From contig CAZCGA010000016.1 in the NCBI GenBank assembly GCA_964498075.1, positions 1-64,000 on the forward strand: a DNA stretch of 64,000 nt. The letters are read 5' to 3'. This DNA comes from CAZCGA01 sp964498075. Its GTDB lineage: Bacteria; Desulfobacterota; Binatia; HRBIN30. Below the pieces are notes generated by a model. That model did not search any database. It had not been told where the DNA came from and worked only from the letters and a program-made list of their open reading frames with translations. Shown one piece after another: positions 7,787-16,875 of the stretch. Both the position numbers and the translations under genes were made by a program. Every line of letters starts with the position of its first letter. Position 1 is the stretch's first letter.

Positions 7787-10351
7787 CTACTCGTATCGCA
7801 GCGCGACCGCCGGCTCAAGGTTCGCAGCCCGGCGCGCCGGAGAGAACGCGGCCGCGACGCACACGAGCAAGGTCACGACCGCGACGATGGCAGCGCGGCC
7901 GTACGGAACATGGGGCTCCAGCACCCAGCCCAGCAGTGCCGGGAAGGTGGCGTCGACCCAAAGGGTGCCGAGCCCGAGCCCCGCAACGCCGGCGAGAACG
8001 AGCCCGAGGACTCCCAACACCACACCCTCGACAAACACCATGCGGCGCACGTACCGCCGCCGCACGCCGACGACACGAATCGCGCCGATCTCACGAGTCC
8101 GCTCGATTACGCCGGCGGCCAGGGTGTCGGCCATCCCGACCAGCACCACGGAGAGAACCAACGCCGCCAAGATGTAGACGCCGGCGAAGGCGCGCTGCAC
8201 CTGCGAGGCGAAGTAGTCGACGATCTCCGCCGCCGACAGAATGCGCAGGCCGTACTTCCTGCCCAGCTGCCGGGCGATCGCCGCACGCACCGCGGCGAGA
8301 TCGGCACCGGGCGCGGTGCGCACGAACACGCGGGTCACCTGCGGATCGCCCCAGTGCTGCGTGTAGACCTCGCGACTCATCTCGATGGTGCCGCGCGGCG
8401 AGGCGAAATGCGTCACCACCCCGACGACCTTCAAGCTCAGCGGACCGCTCGGGGAGTCGAGCGTGACCGTGTCTCCGACGCCGACGTGCAGGTTCAGCGC
8501 GAAGTTGCTCGACACCACCGCGGCGTCGCCGCGCGCCACCGCTTCCCACAGGTTTGGCAGACCGCGGCCCATCAACGGCCACTGCCCGAACTCCGGGCTG
8601 GTGAAGTACGCCGGATCATAGGCGTCGATCGAGATTGCGCCGCCGCCATGCTGCCAATCGACGGTGCGCTCGCCGACGACTGCGGTCGCTCCGGGGACGT
8701 CTCTCAGCTCTTGGACAAGCGTGTCCGACACTGGAGCCTCGAGAAAGCCCGACTCGATGTGCGACGAGCTGACGACCAGGTCGGCGCGCATCGCGCCGGT
8801 CACCGCGTCGACCACCGAGGCCTGGAAACTGTGGGCCACCATCCACAGCCACAGCACGCACGCCAACCCAACGCCGAGCATGGCGACGGTGAGCGCGGCA
8901 CGCCGCGGGTTCTGGGTGATGTTCTTGATGGCCAGCTCACCGGTGGGCCCGGCCAGCAGGCGGAACCCACGCAGGAGCGGCGTGCGTACGAGGTCCAGGA
9001 GCGGCCGCGCCGCCAGGGCAGTGCCGACGGCGATCAACCCCGTCGCCACGAGACCCCACGCCGCCACGCGCGTCGTCGACTGCAGGATGACCGTGGCCGC
9101 GATGCCGGCGGCGACGGCGGCGCGGACCAGCCAGCGCGAGCTGGCGCTCATCCCTTGTTGCTCGACGCCGCGTGTACGGATAGTCTGCGCCATACCCATG
9201 CGCGTGGCGCGCCAGGCGGGAAGCGCCGCGGCCAGCAGCGCAGCGGCGAGTCCCAACGCGGCGGCGAGCAGGAGCGAGATGACGTGAATGGACAGCTCGG
9301 CGTCCGGGGTGGCCACCTTCGAGTTCAGCGCCGCCGCCGTGGTGATCGCCGGCAGCACGAGCCAGCCGATGGCGATGCCCAGCGGCACGCCGAGCGCCAC
9401 ACCCGCCACGCCGAGCAACAGGCTCTCTTTCAACAGCTCGCGCCAGACGACGCGCGGTCGTACACCGATGCCACGCAAGACCCCCAGCTGCCAGGCGCGT
9501 CCCTCGAACAGCGTCGTCAGGCTGTTGAAGGCGATCAGGAAGGCGCCGATCAGGCCGAGCAACGCCAGCGCCCACAGCAGCACCTGGAACGAGAACATCA
9601 CCTTCTGCAGGTCGGCCTTGCGTTGCTTGGGCGGCTCGACATGCAAGCCCGGAGGGAGCACGGCGGTCACCGCCTCGGCCACGCGGGTGACGTCGCCGTC
9701 GCGGCGCACCACGATGTCGAGCCGGTTGATGAACCCGGGCGTGCCGAACATGTCCTGCGAGTTCCCCAAGTCCATCAGCAGCAGGTTGCCGCCATAGATG
9801 CGCGCCAAGCCCTGCGGATCGAGCAGCCCGCGCACCTTGACGCGCTGCGCGCCGCGCGGCGTGTCGATGTCGATGCCGTCACCGAGCTTGAGGTTGCGGC
9901 GCTGCGCGAAGGCGCGGGTGACCACGATCGCGTCGGGCAGGAAGAGCTTCGGATCATCCAGCCCGCGCCCCTCGTCGCTCAGGTCGTACACTGCGGTGGC
10001 TTTCTCGTTGGCGATGTCCATGCCCTGCACGGTGAGCAGCTCGCCACTGCCGTCGGCCATGAAGGCGGTGCTGCTGACCACCGGTACGGTCAGCTCGACG
10101 CCAGCGACCGCGGCCACGGCCGGCACGACGTCGTCGGAGAAGAGCGCCCCTTCGCCGGCGCTCACTTGCAAGGCTGCGCGTCCGGCGACCGTGTCGATGA
10201 TGTCGACGAAGGCGCGCAGCGTCTCGCGGCCGGCGAGATCGTCGGCCGCCACCTGCGCCACGCCGCAGGCCAGGGCGATCACCGTCAGCGTCAGGCGTGC
10301 GTAGTTGCCGCGCAGAAAGCGGCGCGGCATGCGGAAGCTGTAGGCGTTCAC
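7787..10351 (-). CDS. ABC transporter permease, FtsX/MacB family
   Basis: 854 residues. An N-terminal anchor (about 15-36) and a large periplasmic MacB_PCD-like domain lead to a three-helix FtsX block (about 250-380). A further transmembrane pair, a second periplasmic domain (about 500-700) and a second FtsX block to the C-terminus (VALRYE) follow. This duplicated architecture is typical of permeases that extract lipids or lipoproteins rather than import solutes. With the adjacent ATPase and LolA-like protein it forms a probable envelope trafficking machine. No Lol-specific motif can be claimed by eye. It starts 28 bases downstream of the LolA-like gene. Confidence 0.88.
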   Translation of the reverse strand: MNAYSFRMPRRFLRGNYARLTLTVIALACGVAQVAADDLAGRETLRAFVDIIDTVAGRAALQVSAGEGALFSDDVVPAVAAVAGVELTVPVVSSTAFMADGSGELLTVQGMDIANEKATAVYDLSDEGRGLDDPKLFLPDAIVVTRAFAQRRNLKLGDGIDIDTPRGAQRVKVRGLLDPQGLARIYGGNLLLMDLGNSQDMFGTPGFINRLDIVVRRDGDVTRVAEAVTAVLPPGLHVEPPKQRKADLQKVMFSFQVLLWALALLGLIGAFLIAFNSLTTLFEGRAWQLGVLRGIGVRPRVVWRELLKESLLLGVAGVALGVPLGIAIGWLVLPAITTAAALNSKVATPDAELSIHVISLLLAAALGLAAALLAAALPAWRATRMGMAQTIRTRGVEQQGMSASSRWLVRAAVAAGIAATVILQSTTRVAAWGLVATGLIAVGTALAARPLLDLVRTPLLRGFRLLAGPTGELAIKNITQNPRRAALTVAMLGVGLACVLWLWMVAHSFQASVVDAVTGAMRADLVVSSSHIESGFLEAPVSDTLVQELRDVPGATAVVGERTVDWQHGGGAISIDAYDPAYFTSPEFGQWPLMGRGLPNLWEAVARGDAAVVSSNFALNLHVGVGDTVTLDSPSGPLSLKVVGVVTHFASPRGTIEMSREVYTQHWGDPQVTRVFVRTAPGADLAAVRAAIARQLGRKYGLRILSAAEIVDYFASQVQRAFAGVYILAALVLSVVLVGMADTLAAGVIERTREIGAIRVVGVRRRYVRRMVFVEGVVLGVLGLVLAGVAGLGLGTLWVDATFPALLGWVLEPHVPYGRAAIVAVVTLLVCVAAAFSPARRAANLEPAVALRYE

Positions 10352-10379
10352 GCGGAGTACTCGCTTCGTGACACGCCGC

Positions 10380-11249
10380 TCAATCGGCGCCCGGATGCAC
10401 GAGATAGTCTTCGGTGAAGACCGGTGGAGAGATGTGCACCCCGACGGCGCGCTTGGTCACCAGCAGCAGAGTGCATTCGTTGAGTTGGACGTCGCGCATC
10501 TCCGCCAGATCGGCGCGGCGGACGCCCGGCGCCACCTCGCGGATCTCGGTGTTGCGCAGCACCTTCCACAGCTTGCCTTGCCCATCATAGAACTCGACCT
10601 GCAGTGGGAACCGCCACTCCTTGTCGATCCAGATCTTGCGGCTGCCGTAGGCGGTGGACGTATCGGGCTTCGGCTTCGCGCCGACCACGTCGGCGCTGCG
10701 GCCATCGACCGTGTCGCCGGCGAGCGTGGTGTACGTGTATCGATCGGTGCGTTCACCGGCAAGCTCGCGGACGTCTTCATACAGCAGATCGGTTCCCGCG
10801 AGCCGTTGCTTGCTGCTCACCGGAATGCGCCGGACGGCGCGGTAGCCGGGCATGAAGAGCCACATGTCATCCTGAGCCGTGGCCGGTTGGCGCCACACCA
10901 GAAAGCCGAGACCGGCATCTTCTGCGGGGAGCGAGAACAGCAGGTGGATCTTGTCCTCGTGCTCGGCGGCGTAGAGCACGTGGCGCACGGCGCGCTTGTG
11001 GATGACGCCGGACTTGTCCTCGCGCACCATCGCTTCGGCGTCGGCGCGGGAGAACGTGGCGGCCTGGGGGGCGCTGATGATCAGGATCTCGCTCTCCTCG
11101 CGCTCCGTCTTCACGCTGCGGTAGCGCTCCCAGGTTTCGCTGACCAGTGCCTGCCCGTCGGGCTCGGCGTGCGCTGGTGGGCTCGCCAGAAACACAAGCG
11201 CCACAGCCAGGAACTGCAACCGCCGGATACGTTCCACCCACGTCCCCAT
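10380..11249 (-). CDS. LolA-like outer-membrane lipoprotein-sorting protein (TP0789-like)
   Basis: 289 residues with a signal peptide (hydrophobic stretch ending ...ASPPAHA). The mature sequence contains DDMWLFMPGYRAVRRIPVSSKQRLAGTDLLYED, typical of the half-barrel LolA-like domain that accompanies FtsX-type permeases and MMPL proteins. It also has the late SRKIWIDKEWRFPLQVEFYD strand pair. It is inferred to accept a lipidic cargo from the permease in the periplasm. ATG 11249 is chosen because GAGGTG lies just upstream; an in-frame GTG at 11255 would add two residues. It is third in the operon, 12 bases after the protease stop. Confidence 0.82.
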   Translation of the reverse strand: MGTWVERIRRLQFLAVALVFLASPPAHAEPDGQALVSETWERYRSVKTEREESEILIISAPQAATFSRADAEAMVREDKSGVIHKRAVRHVLYAAEHEDKIHLLFSLPAEDAGLGFLVWRQPATAQDDMWLFMPGYRAVRRIPVSSKQRLAGTDLLYEDVRELAGERTDRYTYTTLAGDTVDGRSADVVGAKPKPDTSTAYGSRKIWIDKEWRFPLQVEFYDGQGKLWKVLRNTEIREVAPGVRRADLAEMRDVQLNECTLLLVTKRAVGVHISPPVFTEDYLVHPGAD

Positions 11250-11261
11250 GATCACCTCGTT

Positions 11262-12812
11262 TCAGTCGCACCGATCCAGGGCGTTGCCCAGGGCGCGGAT
11301 GAGCCGATCGATCGTCACGCCGGTGTGGTCTGGATCGAGCGCGTTGCAGCCCGTGGCCGCTGATGTCCCCAGCAGGATGGCGGCGCCGGCGAGTAGCTCG
11401 TCGACGGCGACCAGCCTGTCGCTGTCGCAGTCCCCGAGGCAGGGGGTCGACGGTTGCACGTCGACACCGCCCGTCAGAGTGCTGAGCTGCGCGCCGCTGC
11501 GGAGGAGCAGCGCCCGCCCGCCGGGTGCCGCATCTGCGGCGACGGTCACGCCGAACAGGATGAATGGGAACGACAGGTCCCCGCAGCTTCCCCCCCGATG
11601 TTCGAGGCTGGTGGCGTCGACACTGATCCCGGGCCCGGCGAAGCTGATGCCGGTCCCGGACACCTGCTCCAGGCTGCTGCCGGCAACGACGACCACCGGC
11701 CCGGTCCCCGCCACGACAGGCGCCGGGCCGGAAAACGCCGAGACGCCATTTTCCGGATTGACCGTCGTGCCTATCAGAATCGGATTCACTGCGTTGCCAC
11801 CGGCGGGCAGCGCAAAATCGGCTTGCAGCGTGCTGCCCGCCGCCAGGCTGAGCACGGTCGGCGCGTCGTTGCCGCCGAAGAACGTGGTCGGGAAGTTGGT
11901 GGTGAGCGTGGCGTTGTTGTAAATGCCGCCGCCGCTCAGGTTGCCCAGTCGGACACAGTCGCCCTTTGGGACCGATGCGTGCGGGCCGTCGAGCGGTTCC
12001 GCATAGAGCGTGTACATGTCCGGTGGGATGCTTTCGATGGCGTACGTGCCGTCTGGCAAGGTGAGGGCGCTCGCCGCGATCACACCGTTGCGGCGCACGG
12101 CGACCACCTGAGCGCCGAACGCGTTCGCACCGTCGACGGTGACGTTGCCACGGATCGTGCCGCTGGGCGTGCCAACCGGGTAGAGTGTTCGAGCGCCGGC
12201 GATGTCGTCGGCATCCAGCGAGCGTTGCAGCACCGAGGTCAGCGCCCACATCGTGCCCGACTCGACCCCGGTGTGGTGCAGGCCGATGAAGTGTCCCAGC
12301 TCGTGGGCGGCGACCGCCTCGATGTCGTGTAAACCGCGGCTCTGCAGCTCTTCATCTGTGCTGACGGTCGTGGTGAACTGCGAGGCCGGGCTGAAGATGA
12401 TGTCGGCTTCCACGAGCGTGTCGTTCGTGAAGGTCGAGATCGTGAGGCCAACCGGTCCGCCGGCAAGCTCTATCGCCTTCCGGTTCGCCTCGGTACTTGC
12501 CAGGGTGATGACGTTGACGGTGTCGCGGCCGACCGAGTCGATCGTGGTCATGCCTTGCCGGAACCGAAAGGCACAGGCCGCCGGCCAGCGCCGCAGTGCG
12601 CGGCGGACGGCGCCCTGGGGATCGCTGTCCGGCATCACGTTGGGAAGTTGCGCGACCGGCAGATCGTTGATCTGCACGAGCACGGGTTGTGCGCTGGCGG
12701 GCCAGTGCAGGCGGGCCAGCTGCCCGCTGACGTCGTGCAACGGCACGGTGTAGGCGACGGCTCGAGTGACGAGCCCTGCGAGCAGCACGGCGGCCGGGGC
12801 GGCAAGTTTCAT
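11262..12812 (-). CDS. Secreted matrixin-like zinc metalloprotease with carboxypeptidase-regulatory-like and dockerin-like domains
   Basis: 516 residues. A signal peptide is followed by a matrixin-type protease domain with the full zinc motif HELGHFIGLHH (around residue 165-175) and a downstream Met-turn candidate SGTMW. Next comes a CarboxypepD_reg-like beta domain (GTIRGNVTVDGANAF...LPDGTYAIESIPP) and a beta-rich region. The C-terminus has two calcium-loop repeats (CLGDCDSDRLVAVDELL and DPDHTGVTIDRLIRAL). All catalytic ligands are present, so it is probably active outside the cytoplasm. ATG 12812 overlaps the preceding stop in ATGA. The dockerin-like tail is typical of Binatota-like secreted proteins. 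Confidence 0.85.
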   Translation of the reverse strand: MKLAAPAAVLLAGLVTRAVAYTVPLHDVSGQLARLHWPASAQPVLVQINDLPVAQLPNVMPDSDPQGAVRRALRRWPAACAFRFRQGMTTIDSVGRDTVNVITLASTEANRKAIELAGGPVGLTISTFTNDTLVEADIIFSPASQFTTTVSTDEELQSRGLHDIEAVAAHELGHFIGLHHTGVESGTMWALTSVLQRSLDADDIAGARTLYPVGTPSGTIRGNVTVDGANAFGAQVVAVRRNGVIAASALTLPDGTYAIESIPPDMYTLYAEPLDGPHASVPKGDCVRLGNLSGGGIYNNATLTTNFPTTFFGGNDAPTVLSLAAGSTLQADFALPAGGNAVNPILIGTTVNPENGVSAFSGPAPVVAGTGPVVVVAGSSLEQVSGTGISFAGPGISVDATSLEHRGGSCGDLSFPFILFGVTVAADAAPGGRALLLRSGAQLSTLTGGVDVQPSTPCLGDCDSDRLVAVDELLAGAAILLGTSAATGCNALDPDHTGVTIDRLIRALGNALDRCD

Positions 12813-13297
12813 TGTGCACCCGTCGCGCCGGCGAGCCACTGCCCAAACGCGTCGAGCGGCAGCGTGCCGCCGATCAATCGCGTGCCCGACGCCGCGTCGG
12901 CGTGCACCGCAAGCTTGCCGTCGGCGCCGCCCCAGACCACGTAGTAGGGGCCGAACTGACTGCGTCGCAGGAAGAGCAGCGTTTCCTCGCCGGCCGCCAG
13001 CGTGGCGCTATGCGAGGCATTCATGCCCTCGTTGCCGACCTCTCCGCCGAGCAACTTCACGGTGAGCGTCTTGGCGGCGGCGCCTTTGAAGGTCTGGCTT
13101 GGGCGGAACTGCACCGTCGTGACGATGAACCGGTGCTCCTCGTCCCACGACGTCTGCGCCGACTCGCAGGTGCCGAGGGCGACGGTATCCGCTTCGCGTG
13201 CCAGCTGCGCGGCGCGGGCGCCGAGCCCTTCAGCGCTGTATGCCGGACGGACCGCCAGCGGGAAGGCCAGCAGTATGAGCAGTGTGGTGCGCTTCAT
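12809..13297 (-). CDS. Secreted protein of unknown function, translationally coupled to the matrixin-like protease
   Basis: 162 residues. ATG 13297 gives a clean signal peptide (LLILLAFPLAVRPAYSAEG). A reading from further upstream adds 84 residues of non-coding-looking sequence and was dropped. The mature part has a beta-barrel-like pattern (EADTVALGTCESAQTSW, then ETLLFLRRSQFGPYYVVWG) seen in small secreted proteins that often sit next to matrixin-like proteases. The fold may be OB/NTR-like, which would fit a protease partner or inhibitor, but this is conjecture. Its stop overlaps the protease start (ATGA). First gene of the minus-strand operon. Confidence 0.7.
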   Translation of the reverse strand: MKRTTLLILLAFPLAVRPAYSAEGLGARAAQLAREADTVALGTCESAQTSWDEEHRFIVTTVQFRPSQTFKGAAAKTLTVKLLGGEVGNEGMNASHSATLAAGEETLLFLRRSQFGPYYVVWGGADGKLAVHADAASGTRLIGGTLPLDAFGQWLAGATGAQ

Positions 13298-13337
13298 CGT
13301 GTGGGATTCGGATCCGGCTCGGTTGCAGTGCGCTCGC

Positions 13338-13366
13338 GTCATACGATCGGCGCAGCGATCTGTCAA
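13338..13366 (-). promoter_or_regulatory. Sigma70 promoter of the protease/LolA/FtsX operon
   Basis: Minus strand TTGACA (13366-13361), 17-base spacer, TATGAC (13343-13338). This is a near-consensus arrangement ending about 40 bases before the first start codon, divergent from the promoter at 13403-13431. Confidence 0.65.
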
Positions 13367-13402
13367 CACGGTGGCAGCTTCCATTTCTCGTCGCGGTACT
13401 GT

Positions 13403-13431
13403 TTGACAGCCCATCGGGGTACGGCTAGGGT
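13403..13431 (+). promoter_or_regulatory. Sigma70-like promoter of the metal-uptake operon, possibly leaderless
   Basis: TTGACA 13403-13408, 17-base spacer, TAGGGT 13426-13431. The first start codon (GTG 13440) lies eight bases beyond the -10 element, which predicts a transcript starting at or next to the start codon. Confidence 0.5.
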
Positions 13432-13439
13432 CGAGCGTC

Positions 13440-13730
13440 GTGACGCGTCGATCCGCTCCGTTCAGGATCGTTATTCTCCTCGCCCTCGCCGGCTTCGTCT
13501 CGGTCGTCGTCGGCTCCGCGGGCCATGTGCATCCGCGGGCCGCCAGCAATGCAGTGAAGACCGAGTGCCAGCTTTGCTCGGTGGGTCACGCACGCACCGA
13601 CCTCGGCGGCGGTGTACCACACCTTCCGGGTCTGATTCTGATTGCGTGGTGTCTGCTCGGATCGGCGGCGGCCGCCCCGTTTCGTCCGCTTGCTGCACTC
13701 CCCTCCCCACGCGCACCTCCCGTCCGTTAG
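13440..13730 (+). CDS. Small membrane protein with HVH and CxxCxxGH motifs (DUF2946-like)
   Basis: 96 residues from GTG 13440. Hydrophobic segments at about 9-26 and 60-78 flank a short loop containing GHVHPRA and CQLCSVGHA. That clustered His/Cys pattern in a tiny two-helix protein resembles DUF2946 proteins, which are found with metal-uptake genes and may bind or sense metal in the periplasm. The position at the head of a metal ABC operon fits. No Shine-Dalgarno is visible and the promoter lies directly upstream. The product is small and the family assignment is tentative. Confidence 0.6.
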   Translation: MTRRSAPFRIVILLALAGFVSVVVGSAGHVHPRAASNAVKTECQLCSVGHARTDLGGGVPHLPGLILIAWCLLGSAAAAPFRPLAALPSPRAPPVR

Positions 13731-13834
13731 TTCCTGCTCGTTCGTGTGAGTTCCGGCACGGCGTAGTCGCGGTGTGCATCCCGCGTCCGGCGTGCTGTGG
13801 CTTCAGCAGTACGGAACCATGGAAGGGAGTTACC

Positions 13835-15187
13835 ATGCGCTATGCACGATGTCTGTCGCCGGCGCTTATCGTTGCGCTTCTCCCGCTGACCGCAGCGGGC
13901 CAGCCGCACGACCAGGCGCAGGAGGTCGAGGAGCTGCGACGTGAGGTCCAGCAGCTGCGTGAGGAGGTGCGCGGGTTGCGCGACGCGCTGCACCAGTTGC
14001 AGCCCGCCGCCGCACCCAGCGAGCAAGCGAAGCAACTCGAGGCCGAGATCGGCGCCGCGATGCCTGCGGCGACGCCGGGCGCGCCCGCCGCCGAAGTGGC
14101 CGCGGCGCCGATCTCGCAACCCGCCGTCGGACCCGGCGTTGGTAAGAGCTCGTCGATCCTGAACCCTGACATCAGTTTCAACAGCGACTTCACCTTCCTC
14201 GGCACCGACAACAATCAGCTGAACAAGGCCAACCGCTTCAGCTTGCGTGAGACCGAGATCGGGTTCCAGGCGCCGATCGATCCTTTTGCACGCGCCGACG
14301 CCTTCATCACCTTCGCCGAAGGCGAGACGCCGGAGGTCGAAGAAGCCTACGCGACGTTCCTGACGCTGCCGTACAACCTGCAGGCGCGCGTCGGAAAGTT
14401 CCGCGTCTCCTTCGGCAAGAACAACCTCTTGCATCGCCACGCGCTGCCGCAGACCGATCGGCCGTTCGTAGAGCAGCTGAACTTCGGCGAAGAGGGTTTG
14501 ACGGGGACCGGCGTCGGCGTGAGCGAGCTGGTGCCCAATCCGTGGGACCAGTACCTCTTGCTGACGGGCGAGGTGGTGAACGGATTGGATGACGAGCTCG
14601 AAGGCGCGCAAGGGGAAGAATTGGCGGAACCCGCCGCAGCGCGGGCCTTCCGCGACTTTGCCTACCTCGGCCATGCGCAGACGTTTGTCGATCTGAACGC
14701 CGACAGCAACATCGAGCTGGGCGGCTCGGCGCTCATCAATCTGCCCAAGAGCGGCACTCAGACGAAGGTGTACGGCGTCGATCTGACCTACCGCTGGCGG
14801 CCGCTGGGACAAGCCGGTTACCGGCAGTTCCTGTGGCGGACAGAAGGTTACTTCACCGACAAGGAGCTGCGCGACGCCGACGCGGCCGCACTCGCTCCGG
14901 GCGAAAGCAACCGCTTCAATACTGCCGGCTTCTACACCTACGGCGAGTACCGGCTCACTCAGCGCCTGTGGTTGGGCACGCGCGTCGACTGGACGGAGGT
15001 GCCGGCGACGCGGAGGGAGACGGAATGGGGCGTGTTTCCCTACCTGACCTACTCACCGACCGAGTTCGGCTACTTCCGCCTGGGCTATGAGTACGCCGAG
15101 TCAGACCTGTTGCAGAAGAAGCTGTCGAACCGGGTCTGGCTGCAGTACGACTTCTCCATCGGCCCACACGCCGCACACGCGTTTTGA
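13835..15187 (+). CDS. Outer-membrane barrel with N-terminal coiled coil, metal-operon porin candidate
   Basis: 450 residues. After the signal peptide (ending ...LTAAGQ) there is a heptad-rich coiled coil (about 25-65, EEVRGLRDALHQLQ). A Pro/Ala linker and a beta-barrel domain of about 330 residues follow. The barrel contains SFNSDFTFLGTDNN, RVGKFRVSFGKNNLLHRHALPQTDRP and a terminal strand near the end. It resembles barrels encoded beside zinc/manganese ABC importers, so metal passage across the outer membrane is a reasonable inference. The start was taken at ATG 13835 because GAAGGGAG precedes it; the open frame extends upstream only as a GC artefact. The ABC operon follows 18 bases later. 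Confidence 0.72.
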   Translation: MRYARCLSPALIVALLPLTAAGQPHDQAQEVEELRREVQQLREEVRGLRDALHQLQPAAAPSEQAKQLEAEIGAAMPAATPGAPAAEVAAAPISQPAVGPGVGKSSSILNPDISFNSDFTFLGTDNNQLNKANRFSLRETEIGFQAPIDPFARADAFITFAEGETPEVEEAYATFLTLPYNLQARVGKFRVSFGKNNLLHRHALPQTDRPFVEQLNFGEEGLTGTGVGVSELVPNPWDQYLLLTGEVVNGLDDELEGAQGEELAEPAAARAFRDFAYLGHAQTFVDLNADSNIELGGSALINLPKSGTQTKVYGVDLTYRWRPLGQAGYRQFLWRTEGYFTDKELRDADAAALAPGESNRFNTAGFYTYGEYRLTQRLWLGTRVDWTEVPATRRETEWGVFPYLTYSPTEFGYFRLGYEYAESDLLQKKLSNRVWLQYDFSIGPHAAHAF

Positions 15188-15205
15188 GAGCAGGAGGGCT
15201 CTACC

Positions 15206-16123
15206 ATGAACGTATTGATTGCATTCATCGTCGCTCTCGTCGCCAGCCCGGCGGTCGCCGCTGCACGGCTGTACGTCGTCACCACGACTCCCGACTTGGC
15301 CGCCATCACGCGCGACGTCGGCGGTGACAAGGTCGACGTGGAGTCGCTGGCGCTGGGTACGCAGGACGCGCATTTCGTCGATCCCAAGCCGAGCTTCATC
15401 GTCAAGCTCAACCGTGCCGATCTCTACGTCAAGCGCGGCTTGGATATCGAGGTCGGTTGGGCGCCGGTGCTCGAGAAGGGTGCGCGCAACGCCAACATTC
15501 TCGACGGCGGCCTCGGCTACGTCGACGCGTCGGCCGGCGTGGTGCCACTGGAAATCCCCAGTGGACCGCTGAGTCGTGCCCTCGGCGACGTGCATCCGTA
15601 CGGCAACCCGCACTATCAGCTCGATCCCGCCAATGCGAAGATCGCCGCCCGCAACATCGTCGACGGGCTGGCGCGTGTGGATGTGGCCGACCGCGCATAC
15701 TATGAACAACGACTCGTGGACTTCAACCGACGCATCGAGCAGAAACTGGTCGCATGGACGCAACTGCTCGCGCCCTATCGTGGGATGAAGGTGGTCACCT
15801 ATCACAAGAGCTGGGACTACTTCGCCGCGCGCTTCGGTCTGGTCATCATTGGCACCATGGAACCGAAGCCTGGCGTCGCGCCGTCCCCGGCGCATCTGGC
15901 GCAGCTGATCACGCTGATGCTGGCGGAGCACTGCAAGCTGGTGATCAAGGAGCCGTTCTATCCGGAGAACCTGACGCGCGTCGTGGCCGAGAAGACGGGT
16001 GCGACGGTGATCGTCTTGCCCGACGCGCCCGGCGGGGCGCCGGGCACCGACGACTACTTTGCGTTCATCGACTACGACGTCAAACAGGTCGCGGCGGCGC
16101 TGGCCGCCGCCAAGGGATCGTAG
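15206..16123 (+). CDS. Metal ABC transporter substrate-binding protein (ZnuA/TroA family)
   Basis: 305 residues with a signal peptide (LIAFIVALVASPAVAAA). Candidate metal ligands of the cluster A-I fold are visible: His in AHFVDPKP, His in HPYGNPHYQLDP, His in TYHKSWDYF and an acidic/Glu site in KEPFYPENL. It lacks the His-rich loop of classical ZnuA, so zinc versus manganese cannot be decided. It is followed immediately by the ATPase and permease with overlapping codons, forming a complete importer. Confidence 0.9.
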   Translation: MNVLIAFIVALVASPAVAAARLYVVTTTPDLAAITRDVGGDKVDVESLALGTQDAHFVDPKPSFIVKLNRADLYVKRGLDIEVGWAPVLEKGARNANILDGGLGYVDASAGVVPLEIPSGPLSRALGDVHPYGNPHYQLDPANAKIAARNIVDGLARVDVADRAYYEQRLVDFNRRIEQKLVAWTQLLAPYRGMKVVTYHKSWDYFAARFGLVIIGTMEPKPGVAPSPAHLAQLITLMLAEHCKLVIKEPFYPENLTRVVAEKTGATVIVLPDAPGGAPGTDDYFAFIDYDVKQVAAALAAAKGS

Positions 16124-16875
16124 TGGAACCGCTCATCCGGTTCGATGGTGTTGCTCTGGGGTACGGCCGGCACCGCGTGCTCTCGGCCGTCAACCTCACG
16201 GTCGAAGCGGGCGACTTTCTCGGCATCGTCGGCCCCAACGGTGCCGGCAAGACGACCCTGCTCAAGGCCCTGCTCGGGACCTTGCCTCCGCGCAGCGGCC
16301 GGGTCGCCATCGCGGCACAGGCGCTGCCGTTCGGCTACGTGCCGCAGCGCGAGTTGGTCGACGAGACCTTCCCGCTGACCGTGCGCGAGATGATCCTCAT
16401 GGGACGCTTCGCGCGCATCGGCCTGCTGCGGCGTCCCGGCGGCGTGGATCACGCGCGCGTGGCCGCCGCGGCGGAGCACGTCGGCATCGCCGTGCTCCTC
16501 GAGCGCCGCTATCGCACCCTCTCCGGCGGGCAGAAGCAACGCACCCTCATCGCGCGCGCGCTGGCGGCCGAGCCCAGCGTCCTGGTGCTCGACGAGCCGA
16601 CCAACGGCATGGATCTGCCTGCCGAGAAAGCGATCATGGACCTGGCGCGCCACCTCCACGTGCACGACGGCCTTACCGTCATCATGGTGAGTCACCTCCT
16701 CAACGTCGTGGCGTCGTACGTGCAGCGTCTCGCCATCGTGGGTGACGGCCGAGTGGACGTGGGTGCCATCGACACGATGCTCACGGCCGAGCGGCTCAGC
16801 GAGCTCTACGGAACACCGGTGCGGGTCGAGCGGGTCGACGGGCGGGTGGTGGTGTTGCCCGGGGGTGCGGCATGA
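16123..16875 (+). CDS. Metal ABC transporter ATP-binding protein
   Basis: 250 residues from GTG 16123, which overlaps the TAG of the binding-protein gene by one base. Walker A GPNGAGKTT, signature LSGGQKQR, Walker B VLVLDEPTNGMD and H-loop VSHLLN are all intact. It is the nucleotide-binding subunit of the manganese/zinc/iron chelate importer subfamily. The stop overlaps the permease start (ATGA). The open frame extends upstream into the binding-protein gene but that part is a shadow. Confidence 0.92.
   Translation: MEPLIRFDGVALGYGRHRVLSAVNLTVEAGDFLGIVGPNGAGKTTLLKALLGTLPPRSGRVAIAAQALPFGYVPQRELVDETFPLTVREMILMGRFARIGLLRRPGGVDHARVAAAAEHVGIAVLLERRYRTLSGGQKQRTLIARALAAEPSVLVLDEPTNGMDLPAEKAIMDLARHLHVHDGLTVIMVSHLLNVVASYVQRLAIVGDGRVDVGAIDTMLTAERLSELYGTPVRVERVDGRVVVLPGGAA

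Noticed and set aside
7910..10417. An 835-residue plus-strand open frame opposite the FtsX permease
   Set aside because: Low-complexity His/Gln/Arg composition, no domain, and complete overlap with a well-defined permease.
12812..13834. An N-terminal extension of about 340 residues to the coiled-coil barrel protein
   Set aside because: It overlaps three features including a promoter and lacks a signal peptide at its start; ATG 13835 has a ribosome site and a clean signal peptide.
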